Source: Promicromonospora panici (GTDB taxonomy: Bacteria; Actinomycetota; Actinomycetes; Actinomycetales; Cellulomonadaceae). Taken from it: a stretch of 64,000 nt of DNA. Below the pieces are notes generated by a model. It was not told the origin of the DNA and did no database searches. It saw nothing but the letters and a program-made list of their open reading frames with translations. Shown here piece after piece: positions 42,133 through 51,109 of this stretch (positions within the stretch are counted from its first letter, which is position 1; every line of letters starts with the position of its first letter). The stretch covers positions 62,001 through 126,000 of the forward strand of contig NZ_UWYY01000016.1 of assembly GCF_900608595.1 (NCBI RefSeq). The letters run 5' to 3'. The translations under genes were made by a program, and so were the position numbers.

Positions 42133-42870
42133 GTGGCCCAGACCGTACGCATCAACCTGGACCGCTCCAGCCCGGTGCCGCTGTACCACCAGATCGCCAC
42201 GGCTGTCGACGCGGCGATCGAGGACGGGACGCTCCAGCCGGGCGAGCTCCTCGAGAACGAGCTCGCACTGGCCTCGCGCCTGCGCGTCTCCCGCCCGACG
42301 GCGCGGCAAGCCCTCCAGGAGCTGGTCGACCGAGGCCGCCTCGTGCGCCAGCGCGGCGTGGGCACCCACGTCGCCCCCGCGCGGGTGCACCGGCCCGTCG
42401 AGCTCACCAGCCTGCACAGCGACCTGCTGCGCGAGGGCAAGAAGCCCTCGACCGAGATCCTGTCCTACGAGGTGGTCCCCGCGCCCGCCGACGTCGCCGA
42501 GGCGCTGGAGATCACCAAGGACGAGGACGTGGTCTCGTTGCGCAGGCTGCGGCTGGCCGACGGCGAACCCCTGGCCCTGATGACCAACTGGCTGCCGACC
42601 GCGATCGCGCCGTCGGAGGAAGAGCTGACCAGCCAGGGGCTGTACGACCTGCTGCGCGCCTCCGGCTCGCTGCCCAAGGTCGCGCGCCAGCAGATCGGGG
42701 CACGCACCGCGACCGCGGCCGAGGCCCGCCTCCTGGGCGAGCCGCCCCGGTCGGCGCTCCTGACCATGGAGCGCACCGCCTACGACTCCGCCGGCCGGCC
42801 GATCGAGTTCGGCCAGCACGTCTACCGCGCCTCGCGGTACGTGTTCGACACGACTCTCTTCGCGAGCTGA
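42133..42870 (+). CDS. GntR/HutC-family regulator of the inositol cluster
   Basis: 245 residues. The GntR winged helix (PLYHQIATAVDAAIEDGTLQ, then ELASRLRVSRPTARQAL) is followed by a UTRA sugar-binding domain (VVSLRRLRLADGEPLALM, RPIEFGQHVYRASRYVF). Its location in the middle of the cluster and the repeated dyad at four promoters make it the probable inositol repressor. GTG at 42133 is chosen because GGGAGG lies six bases upstream; the GTG at 42100 adds a basic stretch without a ribosome site. A perfect 17-bp hairpin follows. Confidence 0.87.
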   Translation: MAQTVRINLDRSSPVPLYHQIATAVDAAIEDGTLQPGELLENELALASRLRVSRPTARQALQELVDRGRLVRQRGVGTHVAPARVHRPVELTSLHSDLLREGKKPSTEILSYEVVPAPADVAEALEITKDEDVVSLRRLRLADGEPLALMTNWLPTAIAPSEEELTSQGLYDLLRASGSLPKVARQQIGARTATAAEARLLGEPPRSALLTMERTAYDSAGRPIEFGQHVYRASRYVFDTTLFAS

Positions 42871-42888
42871 CCACGGTCGCGAACCGAC

Positions 42889-42934
42889 CACGACGAAGGG
42901 CGCGGCCACCCTCGTGACCGCGCCCTTCGTCGTG
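42889..42934. terminator. Bidirectional terminator hairpin (17-bp perfect stem)
   Basis: 42889-42905 and 42918-42934 are exact reverse complements with a 12-base loop, centred between the convergent ends of the GntR gene and iolG. It should terminate both. Confidence 0.85.
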
Positions 42935-42939
42935 TGCCG

Positions 42940-43947
42940 TCAGGCGTACAGGCCCGGCCGGTCGATCAGGCTGACGGGAACCTGCTCACCATCGCCCAGC
43001 AGCGAGCTCACCCCGGCGTCGCAGACGACGGCGGCGGCGTAGCCGTCCCACGCGCTGGAGCCCGTGTGCTCGCCGCGGGCCACGGCGCTGATCCACTGCT
43101 GCAGCTCGGCGTTGAACGCCTCGTGGAACCGGTCGTTGTGGTCGCGGGTGACGGCGTTGCGCGAGCCCTGTGCGTCACGCCGGACCGTGCGGTTCTGGTC
43201 CGACAGCGTCACCGTCCCCTGCTCCAGCACCAGCTCACACTGGATGTCGTAGCCGTACCGGATGTTGACGAACACCTCGTCGTCGATCCACACGCCCGAC
43301 TCGGTTCGCATGATGAAGACCACCGGGTCCTGCAGGTGCTCGAACCGGTTTCGGGTGCGCTTGGGCTTGTCCACCCGCACCTCGACGATCTCCTCGTCCA
43401 GCAGCCACCGCATCGTGTCGATCTCGTGGATCGCGGTGTCGGTGATCGCCATGGTCGCGGTGTACGTCTCGGGCGCCGTGGGGTTGCGGTGCCGGTTGTG
43501 CACGATCAGGGCCTCGCCGAGCTCGCCCGAGGCGAGCACCTGCTTCATCTCGTTGTACGAGCGGTCGAACCGGCGCATGAAGCCGACGGTCACCAGCTTG
43601 CGCCCGGCGGCCACCTCGGCGTCGATGATGCGCAGGCACGCGTCCGCCGTGGGGGCGAGGGGCTTCTCGCACAGCACGGGCTTGCCCGCCTCGATCGCCT
43701 GGAGGACCGACTCCTCGTGCGCCGGCCCGAAGCTGGTGACCAGCACGGCGTCGACGTCGTCGGAGGCGATCAGCTCGCCGCCGCTGCCGTGGACCTTCGC
43801 GCCGAGCGGCTCCGCGACCCGCGCCGCGTTCGCGGCGTCGATGTCGGTCACGGCGACGACGCTGCCGCCGGTGAGCTCCCGGGTGATCCGGTCGATGTGC
43901 GCCCGCCCCATGCCTCCGGGGCCGATGACCCCGATACGAACAGTCAT
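42940..43947 (-). CDS. iolG: Inositol 2-dehydrogenase (Gfo/Idh/MocA family)
   Basis: 335 residues. Rossmann start [25 protein letters not shown] (the conserved EKP Lys), and [14 protein letters not shown] with the catalytic Asp/His. HNRHRNPT and [16 protein letters not shown] match IolG. It oxidises myo-inositol to 2-keto-myo-inositol with NAD. ATG at 43947. It follows the iolE-like gene by 19 bases, so the two form the second minus-strand operon of the cluster. Confidence 0.9.
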   Translation of the reverse strand: MTVRIGVIGPGGMGRAHIDRITRELTGGSVVAVTDIDAANAARVAEPLGAKVHGSGGELIASDDVDAVLVTSFGPAHEESVLQAIEAGKPVLCEKPLAPTADACLRIIDAEVAAGRKLVTVGFMRRFDRSYNEMKQVLASGELGEALIVHNRHRNPTAPETYTATMAITDTAIHEIDTMRWLLDEEIVEVRVDKPKRTRNRFEHLQDPVVFIMRTESGVWIDDEVFVNIRYGYDIQCELVLEQGTVTLSDQNRTVRRDAQGSRNAVTRDHNDRFHEAFNAELQQWISAVARGEHTGSSAWDGYAAAVVCDAGVSSLLGDGEQVPVSLIDRPGLYA

Positions 43948-43966
43948 GTCACAGCTCCTGTCAGGG

Positions 43967-44926
43967 TCAGCGCAGTCCGAGGCCGCAGTCGGCCAGGTAC
44001 TCGCGGGTGGCGATGGCATTGGGCAGCGGGAAGGCCGGATCGGCCGGGTAGAGGTCCTGCTCGCAGATGACGTACAGGTCCTTGTTCAGGTCGGCCAGGG
44101 CGTCGATGAGCCGAGGCATGTCCGGCTCGCCGGCCGGCGGCGTCACCGAGGCGCCGCGTGCCACGGCCTCGCCGAACGGCCAGTCCTCCTCGTGCGCCTG
44201 CTTGACGAGGCCGGGGTCGAACGCCTTGATGTGCACGTAGGCGATCCGGTCGGGGTAGGTGCGCACCATCTCGATCGGGTCGCCACCGCCGTAGACGATG
44301 TGGCCCGTGTCGAGGCACAGGTTCACGTAGGACGGGTCGGTGGCGTCGAAGATCCGCGCGATGTCCTGCGGCGACTCGATGTGGCTGTCGCCGTGCGGGT
44401 GCAGCACCATCTTCAGGCCGTACTCGTCCTTGATGATCTGCCCCAGGCGGTTGGCGTTCTCCACGTAGAGCTTCCACGCCTCCGGCGTGAGCACGCGCTC
44501 GTCGGTCCACTCCCAGGTCTTGTCGTCCCGGAACAGCGGTGGCAGGTGGACGATGTACTCGGCGCCGACGGCGGCATGGGTCTCGGCGATCGCCCGGAAG
44601 GTGCGCTCGGTCTCCGCCCAGGCCTCGGCCTTGTGGAGCACTCCCCAGCCGGTGCCGGCGACGACCGTGAACCCGTGGTCGTCCATCGCCTTCTGCAGCG
44701 AGGCGGCGTCCTTCGGGAAGTAGCCGAACGGCCCGGTCTCCATGTACTCGAAGCCCGCTTCGGCCATCTCGCCGAGCGCCTTCTCCCACGGGATCTGTTT
44801 CTCGTCCTCGGGGAACCACACGCCCCACTGGTCGGGACAGACGCCGACCGTGAGCCGGCTGTAGCGAGGATCGATCGTGTTCCGGGCCCGGCTGGTCCGC
44901 GCCGACGCCGTCGTCTGACCTGTCAT
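43967..44926 (-). CDS. Sugar phosphate isomerase/epimerase-like TIM barrel (IolE-like)
   Basis: 319 residues, xylose-isomerase-like barrel. [16 protein letters not shown] at the start, [36 protein letters not shown] and ICEQDLYP carry the metal-binding Glu, Asp and His set of the IolE/IolI/IolH superfamily. The pathway lacks another inosose dehydratase in the window, so 2-keto-myo-inositol dehydratase is the best guess; an isomerase (IolI) or epimerase is possible. ATG at 44926 follows GAGG at six bases. A TTGTCNNGACA site lies about 90 bases upstream. Confidence 0.78.
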   Translation of the reverse strand: MTGQTTASARTSRARNTIDPRYSRLTVGVCPDQWGVWFPEDEKQIPWEKALGEMAEAGFEYMETGPFGYFPKDAASLQKAMDDHGFTVVAGTGWGVLHKAEAWAETERTFRAIAETHAAVGAEYIVHLPPLFRDDKTWEWTDERVLTPEAWKLYVENANRLGQIIKDEYGLKMVLHPHGDSHIESPQDIARIFDATDPSYVNLCLDTGHIVYGGGDPIEMVRTYPDRIAYVHIKAFDPGLVKQAHEEDWPFGEAVARGASVTPPAGEPDMPRLIDALADLNKDLYVICEQDLYPADPAFPLPNAIATREYLADCGLGLR

Positions 44927-45013
44927 GCTCGACCTCTCTCTCCCGGCACACGCCTTCGAGCGCCGGCTCGCCTGCATGCGATTCTGTCGGCAGCCCTACG
45001 TCATGTCAAGCAA

Positions 45014-45024
45014 TTGTCCTGACA
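45014..45024. promoter_or_regulatory. IolR-type operator upstream of the iolE-iolG operon
   Basis: TTGTCCTGACA, a third full copy of the TTGTCNNGACA dyad, 88 bases upstream of the iolE-like start on the minus strand and just beyond the stop of the next gene. A -35-like TTGACA (minus strand, near 45003-45008) follows it. Confidence 0.7.
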
Positions 45025-45040
45025 TACCTGCCCTGGGTGC

Positions 45041-45913
45041 TCACCGTGTTCCTCCCGAGAAGTCGGTGCCGGTCAGCTCCGCGGACACCGCCCACAGGCG
45101 CTTCGCCGCCTCGCGGTCGCTCGCGGCCGCCGTCCGCCCGACCAGTGCGGCTTCCCCGCGCATCCCGGAGAGCCCGTCCGGACCGGCGTAGCTGGCGCCG
45201 GGCAGGTCCCGGGTCGCGGCCAGGAGCGTCGGCTGTGCCCCGTCCTCCGTGCTCTGCGCGACGAGCTTGAAGAGCACCGGCCGAATCCGGGCTCCCAGGC
45301 CGGACCTGGGCCCGAGGTTCGACATCGCCAGGCCGGGGTGCGCGGCGTGCGAGCGTACGGGTGAGCCGGCCGCGTCGAGCCGCCGCTGCAGCTCCAGCGT
45401 GAAGAGCAGGTTCGCCAGCTTGGACTGGCCGTAGGCCCGTCGCGGGTTGTAGCTGCCCTCGAGGTACAGGTTGTCGAAGTCGATTCCCTTGACCCACCGG
45501 TGCGCGGCGGCCGAGACCGTCACGACGCGGTCGGTGATGTGCGGCAGCAGCAGGTTGGTCAGCGCGAAGTGGCCGAGGTGGTTGGTGCCGAAGTGCGTCT
45601 CGAACCCGTTTTTGGTACGCCCTTCCGGCACGTTCATCACGCCGGCGTTGTTGATCAGCAGGTCCAGGCCACCCGCCCAGGACGCGGCGAACTCGCGTAC
45701 CGACGCGAGGTCGGAGAGGTCGAGCTGCCGCACCTCGGGACTGCCCGGAACGGTGGCCGCGGCTGCCTTTCCCTTGTCGAGGTCACGCACGGCGAGCACG
45801 ACGTGCGCGCCGGCCCGGCCCAGGGCCTGGGCGGTTGGGAGGCCGATGCCGCTGTTGGCGCCGGTGACCACCGCGGTGCGGCCGGTCAGGTCCGGGATCC
45901 GGAGTGCGTTCAC
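45041..45913 (-). CDS. SDR-family oxidoreductase (retinol-dehydrogenase-like)
   Basis: 290 residues. VVTGANSGIGLPTAQALGRA, LINNAGVMN, FGTNHLGHFALTNLLLP, VTVSAAAHRW and the active site YGQSK are the pattern of the WW-oxidoreductase/retinol dehydrogenase-like SDRs. The GTG start overlaps the MFS transporter stop by four bases, so the enzyme is co-translated with an exporter; it may modify a compound that the exporter handles. Substrate unknown. Confidence 0.87.
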   Translation of the reverse strand: MNALRIPDLTGRTAVVTGANSGIGLPTAQALGRAGAHVVLAVRDLDKGKAAAATVPGSPEVRQLDLSDLASVREFAASWAGGLDLLINNAGVMNVPEGRTKNGFETHFGTNHLGHFALTNLLLPHITDRVVTVSAAAHRWVKGIDFDNLYLEGSYNPRRAYGQSKLANLLFTLELQRRLDAAGSPVRSHAAHPGLAMSNLGPRSGLGARIRPVLFKLVAQSTEDGAQPTLLAATRDLPGASYAGPDGLSGMRGEAALVGRTAAASDREAAKRLWAVSAELTGTDFSGGTR

Positions 45914-47526
45914 GGAAGCAGAGCTCTTTCGGTGGTGGGGATAGGGCTGGGGGCGTCAACCGGCGTCGTGCCCGGACCTTCCGGGGCGTCGGCCGGTTCG
46001 AGCGAGGCGCGCAGGGGTACCTCCTTGATGAACACCGCCAGCACGAGCCCGACGACGAGCATCGGGATGAGTGAGGCGAACACCGGGGTCAGGGCGTCGT
46101 TGTACGCCCCGACGACGAGGTCGCGGACGGCGTCCGGCATGCTGTTGACCAGCTCGGGCGTGAACGAGTTGGCATCCCCGGCCTGACCGCCCGGGAGCCG
46201 CTCGGCGAGCAGATCGGTCAGGCGGGACGTGAACAGCGCGCCGACGACCGCCCCGCCGAGCGAGGCGCCGATCTCGCGGAAGAAGTTGTTCGCGGCGGTG
46301 GCGGTACCGACCTGGCGGTCGGGGAACGAGTTCTGGACGACCAGGATCAGGATCTGCATCGCCAGACCCACTCCCGCGCCGAGCACGAAGAGGTAGGTGA
46401 GCAGCACCCAGAGTGCCGTGGTCGGCGTGAGCGTCGACAGCAGCCAGAGGCCGATACCGAGCACGATCATGCTGGCGATCGGCATCCACTTGTAGCGGCC
46501 GGTCCGGGCGGCGAGCTGCCCGGTCGTGAGCGCGGTCGTCATCAGGCCGACGATCATCGGGATCATGAGCAGCCCGGACGCCGTCGCATCGACCCCGGCA
46601 ACCATCTGCAGGTAGGTGGGCAGATAGGCGATCGCGCCGAACATCGCCACGCCGATGAACAGACCCGCCGCGGTCGCCAGCACGAAGTTGCGGTTGCGGA
46701 ACACCGCGAGCGGGATGATCGGCTCGGCGGCCCTGTGCTCGGCCAGGACGAACGCGGCGCTGCAGGCCACGGCCAGGGCGATGAGCGTGTTGATCGTCGG
46801 CGACCCCCACGCGTGCTCGGTGCCGCCCCACGAGGCGACCAGGATGATCGAGGTGACCGCGACCGCCATCGTGATCGTGCCCCACACGTCGAACCGGACC
46901 TTCGTGCTGTGCCTGGGCAGGCGCAGGAAGACGGCGGCCAGTGCGATGGCGGCGATGCCCAGGGGGATGTTGATCCAGAACGCCCACCGCCAGCCGATGC
47001 TCTCGGTGAACCAGCCGCCCAGCAGCGGCCCGGCGACGCTCGAGACGCCGAACACGGCGCCCATCACGCCCATGTACTTCGAGCGCTCCCGCACCGGGAC
47101 GACGTCGGCGATGATCGCCTGCGACAGGATCATCAGCCCACCACCGCCGACGCCCTGGACGGCACGCGCCGCGATGAGCCAGGTCATGTCCTGCGCCAGC
47201 CCACCCACGACGGAGCCGACGAGGAACACGCTCAGGGCACCGATGAACAGGCCCTTGCGGCCGATCAGGTCACCGAGCTTGCCGTAGATCGGCATCATGA
47301 TCGTCGCCGCGACGAGGTAGGCGGTGGTGACCCACAGCATGTGGTTCACGCCGTGCAGCTCGCCCACAATCGTCGGCAGCGCGGTGGAGAAGATGGTCTG
47401 GTCCAGGGAGGACAGCAGCATCGAGACGAGCAGGCCAGCGAACACGAGCAGGATGCGGCGGCTGTCGGCCCGGGCGGGCGCGGGGCCGCCGTCCCGAGGG
47501 ATAGCTGGGGCAGTCGAGTTGGTCAC
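45910..47526 (-). CDS. DHA2-family (EmrB/QacA-type) drug exporter
   Basis: 538 residues, 14 predicted membrane segments. Motif LDQTIFSTALPTIVGEL in helix 1, GKLGDLIGRKGLFIGA (motif A), the motif C region GPLLGGWFTE and NIPLGIAAIAL fit DHA2 proton antiporters. GTG start. Under a palindrome shared with the neighbouring two-component operon (47583-47600), so it is a likely target of that system. Co-transcribed with an SDR. Typical substrates are antibiotics or dyes, unproven here. Confidence 0.92.
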   Translation of the reverse strand: MTNSTAPAIPRDGGPAPARADSRRILLVFAGLLVSMLLSSLDQTIFSTALPTIVGELHGVNHMLWVTTAYLVAATIMMPIYGKLGDLIGRKGLFIGALSVFLVGSVVGGLAQDMTWLIAARAVQGVGGGGLMILSQAIIADVVPVRERSKYMGVMGAVFGVSSVAGPLLGGWFTESIGWRWAFWINIPLGIAAIALAAVFLRLPRHSTKVRFDVWGTITMAVAVTSIILVASWGGTEHAWGSPTINTLIALAVACSAAFVLAEHRAAEPIIPLAVFRNRNFVLATAAGLFIGVAMFGAIAYLPTYLQMVAGVDATASGLLMIPMIVGLMTTALTTGQLAARTGRYKWMPIASMIVLGIGLWLLSTLTPTTALWVLLTYLFVLGAGVGLAMQILILVVQNSFPDRQVGTATAANNFFREIGASLGGAVVGALFTSRLTDLLAERLPGGQAGDANSFTPELVNSMPDAVRDLVVGAYNDALTPVFASLIPMLVVGLVLAVFIKEVPLRASLEPADAPEGPGTTPVDAPSPIPTTERALLP

Positions 47527-47582
47527 GCCTTATGCTCTGCGCGCGTTCGCCGGCGGACGTCCCCCAGGCGCGGCATCCTGTC

Positions 47583-47600
47583 GTACCGCGAGCGCGGTAC
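47583..47600. promoter_or_regulatory. Operator GTACCGCGAGCGCGGTAC upstream of the exporter
   Basis: A perfect 8-2-8 palindrome 57 bases upstream of the MFS start. The same palindrome with one arm-end change occurs at 49543-49560 directly upstream of the histidine kinase. It is the best candidate for the response regulator's binding site. Confidence 0.75.
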
Positions 47601-47603
47601 TCC

Positions 47604-47641
47604 CCGGTCAGGTGCCCGGGAGGCCGGTCAGGTGCCCGGGA
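47604..47641. repeat. Tandem duplication of an 18-base unit at the response regulator stop codon
   Basis: CCGGTCAGGTGCCCGGGA occurs at 47604-47621 and again at 47624-47641. The second copy encodes the last residues (VPGT) and stop of the response regulator; the first is its untranslated duplicate. Confidence 0.7.
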
Positions 47642-48290
47642 CGAGCAGGCCCGACTCGTAGGCGATGATGACGAGCTGCGCCCGGTCGTGGGCGTAGAGC
47701 TTGGCCATCGTGCGGTTCACGTGCGTCTTCGCGGTGTGCGGGGAGATGACGAGGTCCTCGGCGATCTCCTGGTTCGACCGCCCCCGGGCGACCAGCAGCA
47801 GCACCTCCCGCTCCCGGTCGGTGAGCTGCGCCAGCTCGGGCAGCGGACGCACGTCCGCGGGCGGCGTCGTGACGAACCGGTCGATGAGGGCGCGCGTGGC
47901 AACCGGGGACAACAGGGCGTCGCCGGCGTGCACGGCGCGGACCGCGCGGACGATCTCCTCCGGCTCCGCGCCCTTCCCGATGAACCCGCTCGCGCCCGCC
48001 CGGAGTGCGGCCACGAGGTATTCGTCCTCCTCGAACGTGGTGAGGACCAGCACCCGCGTGTCGCTCAGCTCCGGGGTGGCGCAGATCTGCGCCGTCGCGC
48101 CGATGCCGTCCAGCTCGGGCATGCGGATGTCCATGACCACGATGTCCGGGCGAAGCCGCACGGTCGCGGAGACGGCGGCGCGGCCGTTGACCGCCTCGCC
48201 GACGACCTCGATGTCGTCCTCCTCGTCGAGGATGTCCGTGACAGCCTGTCGGATCAGGGCCTGGTCGTCCACGACGAGCACCGAGATCAT
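47628..48290 (-). CDS. NarL/LuxR-type response regulator
   Basis: 220 residues. Receiver: VLVVDDQALIR (acidic pair), phospho-Asp in IVVMDIRMPELDGI, Thr/Lys positions in VLVLTTFEEDEYL and FIGKGAEPEE. C-terminal LuxR helix-turn-helix: LTDREREVLLLVARGRSNQE, then IAEDLVISPHTAKTHVNR. The ATG overlaps the kinase stop by four bases. Probable regulator of its own operon and of the MFS-SDR operon through the shared palindrome. Confidence 0.93.
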   Translation of the reverse strand: MISVLVVDDQALIRQAVTDILDEEDDIEVVGEAVNGRAAVSATVRLRPDIVVMDIRMPELDGIGATAQICATPELSDTRVLVLTTFEEDEYLVAALRAGASGFIGKGAEPEEIVRAVRAVHAGDALLSPVATRALIDRFVTTPPADVRPLPELAQLTDREREVLLLVARGRSNQEIAEDLVISPHTAKTHVNRTMAKLYAHDRAQLVIIAYESGLLVPGT

Positions 48291-49537
48291 GCGGCGTCCT
48301 GCTTCGGCAACGGCAGTCTCGCGACCATCTCCCAGCCTCCGAGCGTCGGTCCTGCGTGCAGAGTGCCCCGCACCGAGGCCACGCGTTCGTGCAGCCCTGT
48401 CAGGCCGTGGCCTGGACCAGGATGCCCGACGGCGGTGCCTGCCGCTGTGGGTCGCGGGTTCGTGACGGTGACCGTCACGAACCCCGCATCCGCCTCGACC
48501 AGCACGTGGGCGCGATGCCCGGCGCCGTGCTTGTGGGCGTTGGTGAGCGCCTCCTGCACCACCCGGTACCCGACCACCCCGACCGTTCCGGACGCCCCCG
48601 CGAGGTCACCCTCGCGGCGCACCGTCACGTCCAGGCCGGCCTCGGCGAACCGCTCGACCAGCTCGTCGAGGCGTTCCAGCCCTGGCTGCGGCCCTCCCGT
48701 CTCGGCAGCGGGACCGTCGTCGTCCGAGCGCAGCATGTTGAGCAGGTCGCCGATCTCGGCCAGCACCGTGCGTGCGGCGCTCCGGATCGTCACGAGCGCG
48801 TCCTTGGCCTTCTGCGGCTTCGTGTCGATCGCGGAGGTAGCTGCGCCGGCATTGAGGCTGATCACCGCGATCTGGTGCGCGACGGCGTCGTGCAGATCGC
48901 GCGCGATCCGCAGCCGCTCCTCGGTCACCCGGCGGCGGGCCTCGGCCTCGCGGGTCCGTTCGGCGCGTTCGGCGCGCTCGGTGATCGCGACGATGTAAGC
49001 GCGGTGAGACCGAGCGCCGTCCCCCGCCGCGGTGGCGAACGCGACGAGCAGGCCGAACTGGAGCACCCGCGGATCGAACACGCTCCCGATCGTCACCGGC
49101 ACGCTGATGGCCATGAGGGCCGCGGCCGCCAGGCCGCCCACGACCAGCCCGGGCGCGCGGGTGCTGCGGGTGGTGACCTGGAACGTCGCGACGGCGGTCG
49201 CGAGCCCTGCCCCCGGCGAGAGCGTCCCGGTCAACGCGGCCAGGCCGAACAGCGTCAGGCAGGCGATGAGCGTCGGCAGAGGCCAGCGCTTGCGCAGCGG
49301 GAGCACCACTACCGGCAGCAGGACGAGCACGGTCGCCGGCGTGCCCGTCGGCTGGAACACCGGCACCGGCGGAGGCAGCAACGCCGCGACGACGATCACC
49401 GCGCTCAGGACGGCGTCGTGCACCCATCGCCAGACCCTCGGACGAGGATCCGTACGACCCGCGGCGCTCTCCGTCCCAGGTATCACCGCCCCAGTATCTG
49501 CCGAGCGCGGACACAGGGGATCACTCTGTCGGGTCAT
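48287..49537 (-). CDS. NarL-type sensor histidine kinase (HisKA_3)
   Basis: About 416 residues. Four to six membrane segments in residues 40-180, then the DHp helix with ERLRIARDLHDAVAHQIAVI (phospho-His) and the ATPase domain with VVQEALTNAHKHGAG (N box) and GHGLTGLHERVA (G box). No cytosolic sensor domain, so the membrane part senses. ATG at 49537 lacks a ribosome site; a GTG 17 codons later is an alternative start. A palindromic operator lies six bases upstream of the ATG. Confidence 0.9.
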   Translation of the reverse strand: MTRQSDPLCPRSADTGAVIPGTESAAGRTDPRPRVWRWVHDAVLSAVIVVAALLPPPVPVFQPTGTPATVLVLLPVVVLPLRKRWPLPTLIACLTLFGLAALTGTLSPGAGLATAVATFQVTTRSTRAPGLVVGGLAAAALMAISVPVTIGSVFDPRVLQFGLLVAFATAAGDGARSHRAYIVAITERAERAERTREAEARRRVTEERLRIARDLHDAVAHQIAVISLNAGAATSAIDTKPQKAKDALVTIRSAARTVLAEIGDLLNMLRSDDDGPAAETGGPQPGLERLDELVERFAEAGLDVTVRREGDLAGASGTVGVVGYRVVQEALTNAHKHGAGHRAHVLVEADAGFVTVTVTNPRPTAAGTAVGHPGPGHGLTGLHERVASVRGTLHAGPTLGGWEMVARLPLPKQDAA

Positions 49538-49542
49538 CGCGA

Positions 49543-49560
49543 GTACCGCGATCGCGGTAT
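49543..49560. promoter_or_regulatory. Operator GTACCGCGATCGCGGTAT upstream of the two-component operon
   Basis: A near-perfect 18-base palindrome, the same as that upstream of the MFS exporter apart from the central base and the last base. Its closeness to the kinase start suggests it overlaps the promoter or start site. Confidence 0.75.
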
Positions 49561-49598
49561 GGCGCCCTGGTCTCGGGCGGCTCCCCGGCCGAAGGTCA

Positions 49599-50573
49599 TC
49601 ACGACGGCGCCATTGATGGCGGCGCGTAGTGGTCGGCGAGCTCGGTGGCGAGGTCGTGGAGGCGAGCCCTGGCCTCGGCGGGGTCGTGGACGGTGACGCC
49701 GCTCCCGAACGGCAGGAGCGTTCGCACGTCCTCCAGCTGCCGGAATCGGATGGTGACGGCGTGGCCGGTGGCGGACGTCCCGTGGCCGCCCCGCTCGACG
49801 AGTCGCTGACCGAGGACTCGTCGCGCTCGGTCGAGCTGTGTCGGATCGATGGTGGCGCTGACTTCGATGGCGTGGTCGTGTTCCCACTGCTCGACGAGAG
49901 CAGCAGCGACGGTGGCCAGGGTCTGGTTCTCGCGGGTACGTCGTGGGTCGTCGACTTCGTTCCACGTCGTGATCCGGTCGAGTCGGTACATCCGGGGTGC
50001 TCCGGCGCAGTCCGCGACGAGATACCAGGCGCCGGCCTTGGCCAGCAGTCCGTAGGGGTCCACGAGCAGGTCGCGAGCGTGTACCCCGCTCGAGCTGTGG
50101 TACTCGATCCGTAGCCGGCGGCCACGCCGTATCGGACCGATCAGCGAGGCCGGAGCAGCGCCATCAGCTCGCACCTGGAGCCAGGGACGGCTGTCCACCT
50201 GCACGATCTCGGTGAGTGGCAATAGCCCGTCGATCCGGCCTGCTCGGGTCACGGCGATCTTGGAGAGGGCACGCCGACTTTCGGCCGACGAGTCCAGTTC
50301 CTCGCGTTGCCTCTCGTCCAGCCCCGTGATCGACAGGTGATCCCGCTCGCTCGGCGTGAGTCGCGTCAGGTCGAGGGAAGACCCGGGCAACATGGTGACC
50401 CCGCCGTAGCGGCCCCGCTGGGCGGTCACCGGCAACCCAGCGTCGCGGAGCCAGTTCAGGTCCCGTGTGATGGTTCGCAGGGACACGCCGAGCGCCGAAG
50501 CAAGGTCGTGCGTGGTCACGGCATCCCGTGATTCGAGGATCAGGATCAGGGAGAAGAAGCGGTCCGGCGTCAC
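49599..50573 (-). CDS. WYL-domain transcriptional regulator (YafY type)
   Basis: 324 residues. N-terminal HTH_11 (TTHDLASALGVSLRTITRDL), middle WYL domain (RLRIEYHSSSG, then AGAWYLVADC and MYRLDRIT), and C-terminal WCX domain (VTIRFRQLEDVRTLLPFG). WYL regulators often respond to nucleic acid or DNA-damage signals, though many YafY types control small metabolic genes. Divergent from a VOC protein with 95 bases between them, so it probably regulates that gene. GTG start. Base composition is somewhat less GC-rich than neighbours. Confidence 0.88.
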   Translation of the reverse strand: MTPDRFFSLILILESRDAVTTHDLASALGVSLRTITRDLNWLRDAGLPVTAQRGRYGGVTMLPGSSLDLTRLTPSERDHLSITGLDERQREELDSSAESRRALSKIAVTRAGRIDGLLPLTEIVQVDSRPWLQVRADGAAPASLIGPIRRGRRLRIEYHSSSGVHARDLLVDPYGLLAKAGAWYLVADCAGAPRMYRLDRITTWNEVDDPRRTRENQTLATVAAALVEQWEHDHAIEVSATIDPTQLDRARRVLGQRLVERGGHGTSATGHAVTIRFRQLEDVRTLLPFGSGVTVHDPAEARARLHDLATELADHYAPPSMAPS

Positions 50574-50667
50574 GTGCCAACCTTTTCAAGTATTGCGCCA
50601 TGATGCGGCGTACATTCCGGCCAGGCTGGTGGATGCGTTCAACACCACCCATCAGAAGGAAGACACC

Positions 50668-51033
50668 ATGACCGCATCCGTAGTGTCCATCGTCTACGTG
50701 AACGACGCCCCGGCCGCAGCCCGCTTCTACGGCGACCTGCTCGACTCGAGCCCGTCCTTCGAGACTCCCGGATATATCGCTTTCGACCTGGGGCCAGGCG
50801 CTGACCTCGCCCTGTGGTCCGGCCAGTTCGAGGGCCTCTCACCCGAGGTCCCGCGGACCAGTGAGATCTGCCTTGCCATTGATGGCGGGTCCGACGAGCT
50901 CGACGCGATCTTCGCCTCATGGCAGTCCAAGGGCGTCGCGATCCTGCAAGAGCCTCGGGACCTGGGGTTCGGCCGCACATTCGTGGCCGCCGACCCCGAC
51001 GGGAACCGCATCCGGGTTGCCCCACGGGACTGA
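50668..51033 (+). CDS. VOC/glyoxalase-superfamily protein
   Basis: 121 residues, one pair of beta-alpha-beta-beta-beta modules: VSIVYVNDAPAAARFYGDLL, then ADLALWSG and FVAADPDGNRIRVA. The last motif (DPDGNxIxV) is standard for VOC proteins. A metal-site His at the N-terminus is absent, so bleomycin-resistance-like binding or an enzyme with partial ligands are both possible. AGAAGGAAGA precedes the ATG. A 19-bp-stem terminator follows. Divergent from and likely controlled by the WYL regulator. Confidence 0.85.
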   Translation: MTASVVSIVYVNDAPAAARFYGDLLDSSPSFETPGYIAFDLGPGADLALWSGQFEGLSPEVPRTSEICLAIDGGSDELDAIFASWQSKGVAILQEPRDLGFGRTFVAADPDGNRIRVAPRD

Positions 51034-51049
51034 CGGACCGAGGAGCTAC

Positions 51050-51095
51050 CTGTCGGGTCGGCGTCACGATCTGGACCGTGACGCCGACCCGACAG
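51050..51095 (+). terminator. Terminator hairpin (19-bp perfect stem) after the VOC gene
   Basis: 51050-51068 and 51077-51095 are exact reverse complements with an eight-base loop, beginning 17 bases after the stop and followed by AAACA. In the other direction it would also block the ABC remnant. Confidence 0.85.
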
Positions 51096-51109
51096 AAACA
51101 CTCAGCCTG

